The notes below the pieces were generated by a model. The model was not told the origin of the DNA, searched no databases, and saw only the letters and a list, made by a program, of their open reading frames with translations. Below, one piece after another: positions 5,222 through 7,438 of a DNA stretch of 7,438 bases (positions are counted from its first letter, which is position 1; the number at the start of each line of letters is the position of its first letter). The position numbers were made by a program, and so were the translations under genes. The stretch lies in the NCBI GenBank assembly GCA_023271485.1, contig JALPXT010000066.1, positions 1 through 7,438 of the forward strand. Reading direction: 5' to 3'. The DNA is from Dehalococcoidia bacterium. GTDB lineage: Bacteria; Chloroflexota; Dehalococcoidia; SZUA-161; SpSt-899.

Positions 5222-7312
5222 GTGGTGTCTCTTGATTCACCTGTTGCCACACTCAAGGGCGTGAACCCAAGGATGGCCGCCAGGTTCTCTAAATTGGGTG
5301 TAGTCACCATTCGTGACCTCCTGTACTTCTTCCCCCGACATCACATTGATTACAGCCGAAGAAGTCGCATCGCTGACCTTGAGCCCGGGATAGATCAAAC
5401 TATCGTGGCCGAGGTTTGGCAAGCATCCGAGAAGAGGTCACGCCGGGGAATGCGCAGCACCGAGGCCATCGTGGGCGATGAGACGGGCACGGTGAGGGTT
5501 ATCTGGTTCAATCAGCCCTATCTGGCCAAACGGCTCTCCACCGGCACTCGAATAGCCCTCAGCGGCAAAGTGGACCTCTTTAGAGACCAAAAGGTGTTCC
5601 AGTCTCCGGAATATGAATTCCTCGAATCGGGCGACCTGATTCACACCGGCCGGCTGATCCCGGTTTATCCTCTCACCCGGGGGCTCTACCTCCGCCAGGT
5701 GCGCCAGGTGGTGAAAGACGCCCTGGCTTTGTATCTGCCAGATATTGAGGATTTCTTGCCCCAGGGAGTAAGGACCGGCGCCGGCCTCATGGGACTCCCC
5801 GAGGCGATCCAACAGGCTCACTATCCCGATAATGAGTTCTCTAAAGATGCGGCAAGACGCCGCCTTGCCTTTGACGAACTCTTTCTTATCCAGCTTAGCG
5901 TGCTATCCCGGAAGCGAGACTGGCGGGAGGCAAGGCAGGGGATCAGCCTGAATCCGGAGCCGGAATGCCTGGCAAGATTCCTGGCCTCTCTGCCCTTTGA
6001 TCTGACCTCCGCTCAGAGGCGAGCCTTAGACCAGATCCGAGGTGACCTGGCTCAGGATAGGCCCATGAGTCGGTTGCTCCAGGGGGAGGTTGGCAGCGGC
6101 AAGACGGTGGTGGCCACCACCGCCATGCTGCTTGCCGTAGCCAGTTACTGCCAGGCAGCATTGATGGCACCAACGGAAATCCTCGCCGAACAGCATTTCC
6201 AGAATATCTGCCGCCTGCTGGGCGACCAAGACGGCGACGGCGATGTTTGCTGTTTCCCCTCTCCCCTTCCTCGCCCGATCGTCGTCGGGCTGCTGACCGG
6301 GGGGAGCAGGGCGAAAGGGGAGCTGCACCGGCGCATCGCCTCGGGAGAGATCGATATCCTCATTGGAACACATGCATTGATACAGAAGAAGGTGGCGTTT
6401 CACCGGTTGGGACTGGTGGTGGTGGATGAACAGCATCGCTTCGGCGTTATGCAGCGCGCCGAGTTGCGTCAGAAGGGCACCAGCCCTCACATGCTGGTGA
6501 TGAGCGCCACCCCGATTCCCCGCACCCTGGCGTTGACCCTTTATGGGGACCTCGATATATCGCTGATAGATGAGCTCCCCCCGGGGAGACGGGAGATCAA
6601 GACCAGATGGCTCAGCCCCCAGCGGCGACAGGACGGCTACGAGTTTGTACGCAAGCAGATCGCTCGAGCACGCCAGGCATTCATCATCTGTCCACTGATC
6701 GAGGAATCGGAAAACATCGAGGCCCGGGCAGCAACAGCCGAATATGAGCGCCTGTCGCAAGAAGTATTCCCTGATCTGAGATTAGGGCTGTTGCACGGAC
6801 GTATGTCTACTTCGCAAAAGGAAGAGGTAATGCAGCGTTTTCGAGCCGGAGAGATAGACATACTGGTCTCGACATCGGTGGTCGAGGTAGGCATCGATGT
6901 CCCCAATGCCACGGTGATGCTGGTGGAAGGTGCGGAGCGGTTCGGGTTAGCCCAGTTGCACCAGTTTCGGGGTAGAGTTTGGCGAAGCAGCTACGAGAGC
7001 TACTGTCTGCTGCTATCGGAGAACCCGTCGGTGGAAGGAGCGGAACGACTGAAGCTGATGGAAGAGATCCATAATGGGTTTCGTTTGGCGGAGGAAGACC
7101 TGAGGCTGCGGGGTCCCGGTGAATTTTTCGGTACTCGACAGAGCGGCTTGCCCGACCTGAAGATGGCGCAGCTTTCCGATGTGGGGCTTCTGGAGATGGC
7201 TCGCTCCGAGGCTATACGGCTTTTTGAGTCCGATCCTCAGCTTGAGAGGCCAGAGCACAAAGCCCTCTCTTGCGCCGTTGCTCGATTGAGGGCAAGTGGC
7301 GGCAATTCATGA
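5222..7312 (+). CDS. recG: ATP-dependent DNA helicase RecG
   Basis: RecG remodels stalled replication forks, D-loops, R-loops and Holliday junctions by ATP-driven translocation on double-stranded DNA. The 696-residue chain is close to the E. coli length and lacks a long N-terminal extension. The OB-fold wedge domain occupies about the first 150 residues, preceded by LKGVNPRMAARFSKLG. Helicase landmarks are GEVGSGKT (288-295), APTEILAEQH, GTHALIQ, the DEQH box (402-405), SATPIPRT (from 428), HGRMS, VSTSVVEVGIDVPNA, motif VI QFRGRVWR (581-588) and the C-terminal GPGEFFGTRQSG region that couples ATPase to translocation. Two features are odd: Trp587 replaces the conserved Gly of motif VI, and about 15-19 extra residues with CCFPSPLPRP lie near 334-352. 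Two adjacent GTG codons could start it. GTG 5222 is 3 nt and GTG 5225 is 6 nt after AAGGGG (5213-5218), so 5225 may be the real start. It probably has its own promoter at 5123-5152. Confidence 0.96.
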   Translation: MVSLDSPVATLKGVNPRMAARFSKLGVVTIRDLLYFFPRHHIDYSRRSRIADLEPGIDQTIVAEVWQASEKRSRRGMRSTEAIVGDETGTVRVIWFNQPYLAKRLSTGTRIALSGKVDLFRDQKVFQSPEYEFLESGDLIHTGRLIPVYPLTRGLYLRQVRQVVKDALALYLPDIEDFLPQGVRTGAGLMGLPEAIQQAHYPDNEFSKDAARRRLAFDELFLIQLSVLSRKRDWREARQGISLNPEPECLARFLASLPFDLTSAQRRALDQIRGDLAQDRPMSRLLQGEVGSGKTVVATTAMLLAVASYCQAALMAPTEILAEQHFQNICRLLGDQDGDGDVCCFPSPLPRPIVVGLLTGGSRAKGELHRRIASGEIDILIGTHALIQKKVAFHRLGLVVVDEQHRFGVMQRAELRQKGTSPHMLVMSATPIPRTLALTLYGDLDISLIDELPPGRREIKTRWLSPQRRQDGYEFVRKQIARARQAFIICPLIEESENIEARAATAEYERLSQEVFPDLRLGLLHGRMSTSQKEEVMQRFRAGEIDILVSTSVVEVGIDVPNATVMLVEGAERFGLAQLHQFRGRVWRSSYESYCLLLSENPSVEGAERLKLMEEIHNGFRLAEEDLRLRGPGEFFGTRQSGLPDLKMAQLSDVGLLEMARSEAIRLFESDPQLERPEHKALSCAVARLRASGGNS
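6261..6322. repeat. Nested imperfect inverted repeat inside recG, next to an in-frame insertion
   Basis: The outer arms are at 6261-6276 (starting CTCCCCTT, ending CGCCC) and 6309-6322 (GGGCG, ending GGGGAG). They pair except for two extra bases in the left arm. Inside lies a perfect 6-bp hairpin, GCCCGA (6273-6278) with TCGGGC (6285-6290). The left arm encodes part of a cysteine/proline-rich run (about residues 342-352) that I do not expect in RecG. A short GGCGAC-like repetition just upstream (6221-6243) encodes DQDGDGD. The DNA may be an inserted palindromic element, but by eye it could also be local GC-rich drift. Confidence 0.35.
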
Positions 7313-7366
7313 ATTCTTGGGGAACTGAGGTAACCATCGAAAAATAGAGAGATCTGGGGGATTGAA

Positions 7367-7422
7367 GCCTGTAAAAACAGGCAAGTTTGTGATACGCTTT
7401 TGATAAAGTGCAAACCTGCTTG
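7367..7422 (+). other. Two mutually exclusive hairpins downstream of recG
   Basis: The 126 bases after recG contain no gene I can support. GCCTGT (7367-7372) and ACAGGC (7377-7382) form a 6-bp stem with an AAAA loop. A longer alternative pairs 7378-7389 with 7411-7422: 12 positions with one G-U wobble, one A-C mismatch and a 21-nt loop. The two structures share bases 7378-7382, so only one can form at a time. Neither is followed by a clear T-run, which makes intrinsic termination doubtful. This may be a processed 3' end or the leader of a gene beyond the window. Confidence 0.4.
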
Positions 7423-7438
7423 AGCGATTATTGAGCCT

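Noticed and set aside
6026..6760. Minus-strand open frame of 244 codons inside recG
   Set aside because: Antisense to the RecG helicase motifs; GC-rich third positions explain the lack of stops.
7367..7382. GCCTGT/ACAGGC hairpin as an intrinsic terminator for recG
   Set aside because: The stem is followed by AAGTTTGTGA rather than a U-tract, so it was listed as a structure of unknown role instead.

Overview
The window reads as an ordinary, densely packed bacterial chromosomal segment that appears moderately GC-rich by eye. It holds six well-supported protein genes, all from conserved housekeeping families. Nothing looks like a phage, transposon, CRISPR array, tRNA or rRNA. An EF-G-like factor of the EF-G-2 type, a long CTC/TL5-type L25 protein, a short zinc-type L28 and GTG starts together suggest a Gram-positive-like or Chloroflexota (possibly Dehalococcoidia) genome. 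That assignment is inference from general resemblance, not a database result.

Bases 1-4933 form a rightward unit. A near-consensus housekeeping promoter (8-36) precedes an EF-G-like translational GTPase (83-2122), ribosomal protein L25 (rplY, 2155-2781), argininosuccinate lyase (argH, 2793-4175), a possible 27-residue CPxCG micro-ORF (4178-4261) and ribulose-phosphate 3-epimerase (rpe, 4265-4933). Gaps are 32, 11 and 89 nt, and the last is almost filled by the micro-ORF. A perfect 8-bp GC-rich hairpin sits between the EF-G-like gene and rplY, but it has no U-tract. It more likely modulates the relative expression of the two genes than ends the operon.

Bases 4930-5112 encode L28 (rpmB) on the minus strand, the only leftward gene. 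Its stop codon interlocks with that of rpe in the four bases TTAG, so no spacer or terminator separates the convergent genes. The 109-bp gap 5113-5221 carries two plausible promoters, one leftward for rpmB and one rightward for recG, with predicted start points only a few bases apart.

Bases 5222-7312 encode the branch-migration helicase RecG. All helicase landmarks are present, with two oddities. Motif VI has Trp where Gly is nearly invariant (GRVWR instead of GRVGR), and a cysteine/proline-rich insertion lies between motifs Ia and Ib, encoded by DNA with nested inverted repeats. The tail 7313-7438 has no gene but contains two mutually exclusive hairpins.

Functionally, the EF-G-like factor, L25 and L28 serve translation, ArgH completes arginine synthesis, Rpe connects the pentose phosphate branches, and RecG processes stalled forks and recombination intermediates. 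I see no evidence of a new multi-gene system. The points most worth checking are the micro-ORF, the two RecG anomalies and the rpmB/recG promoter arrangement.
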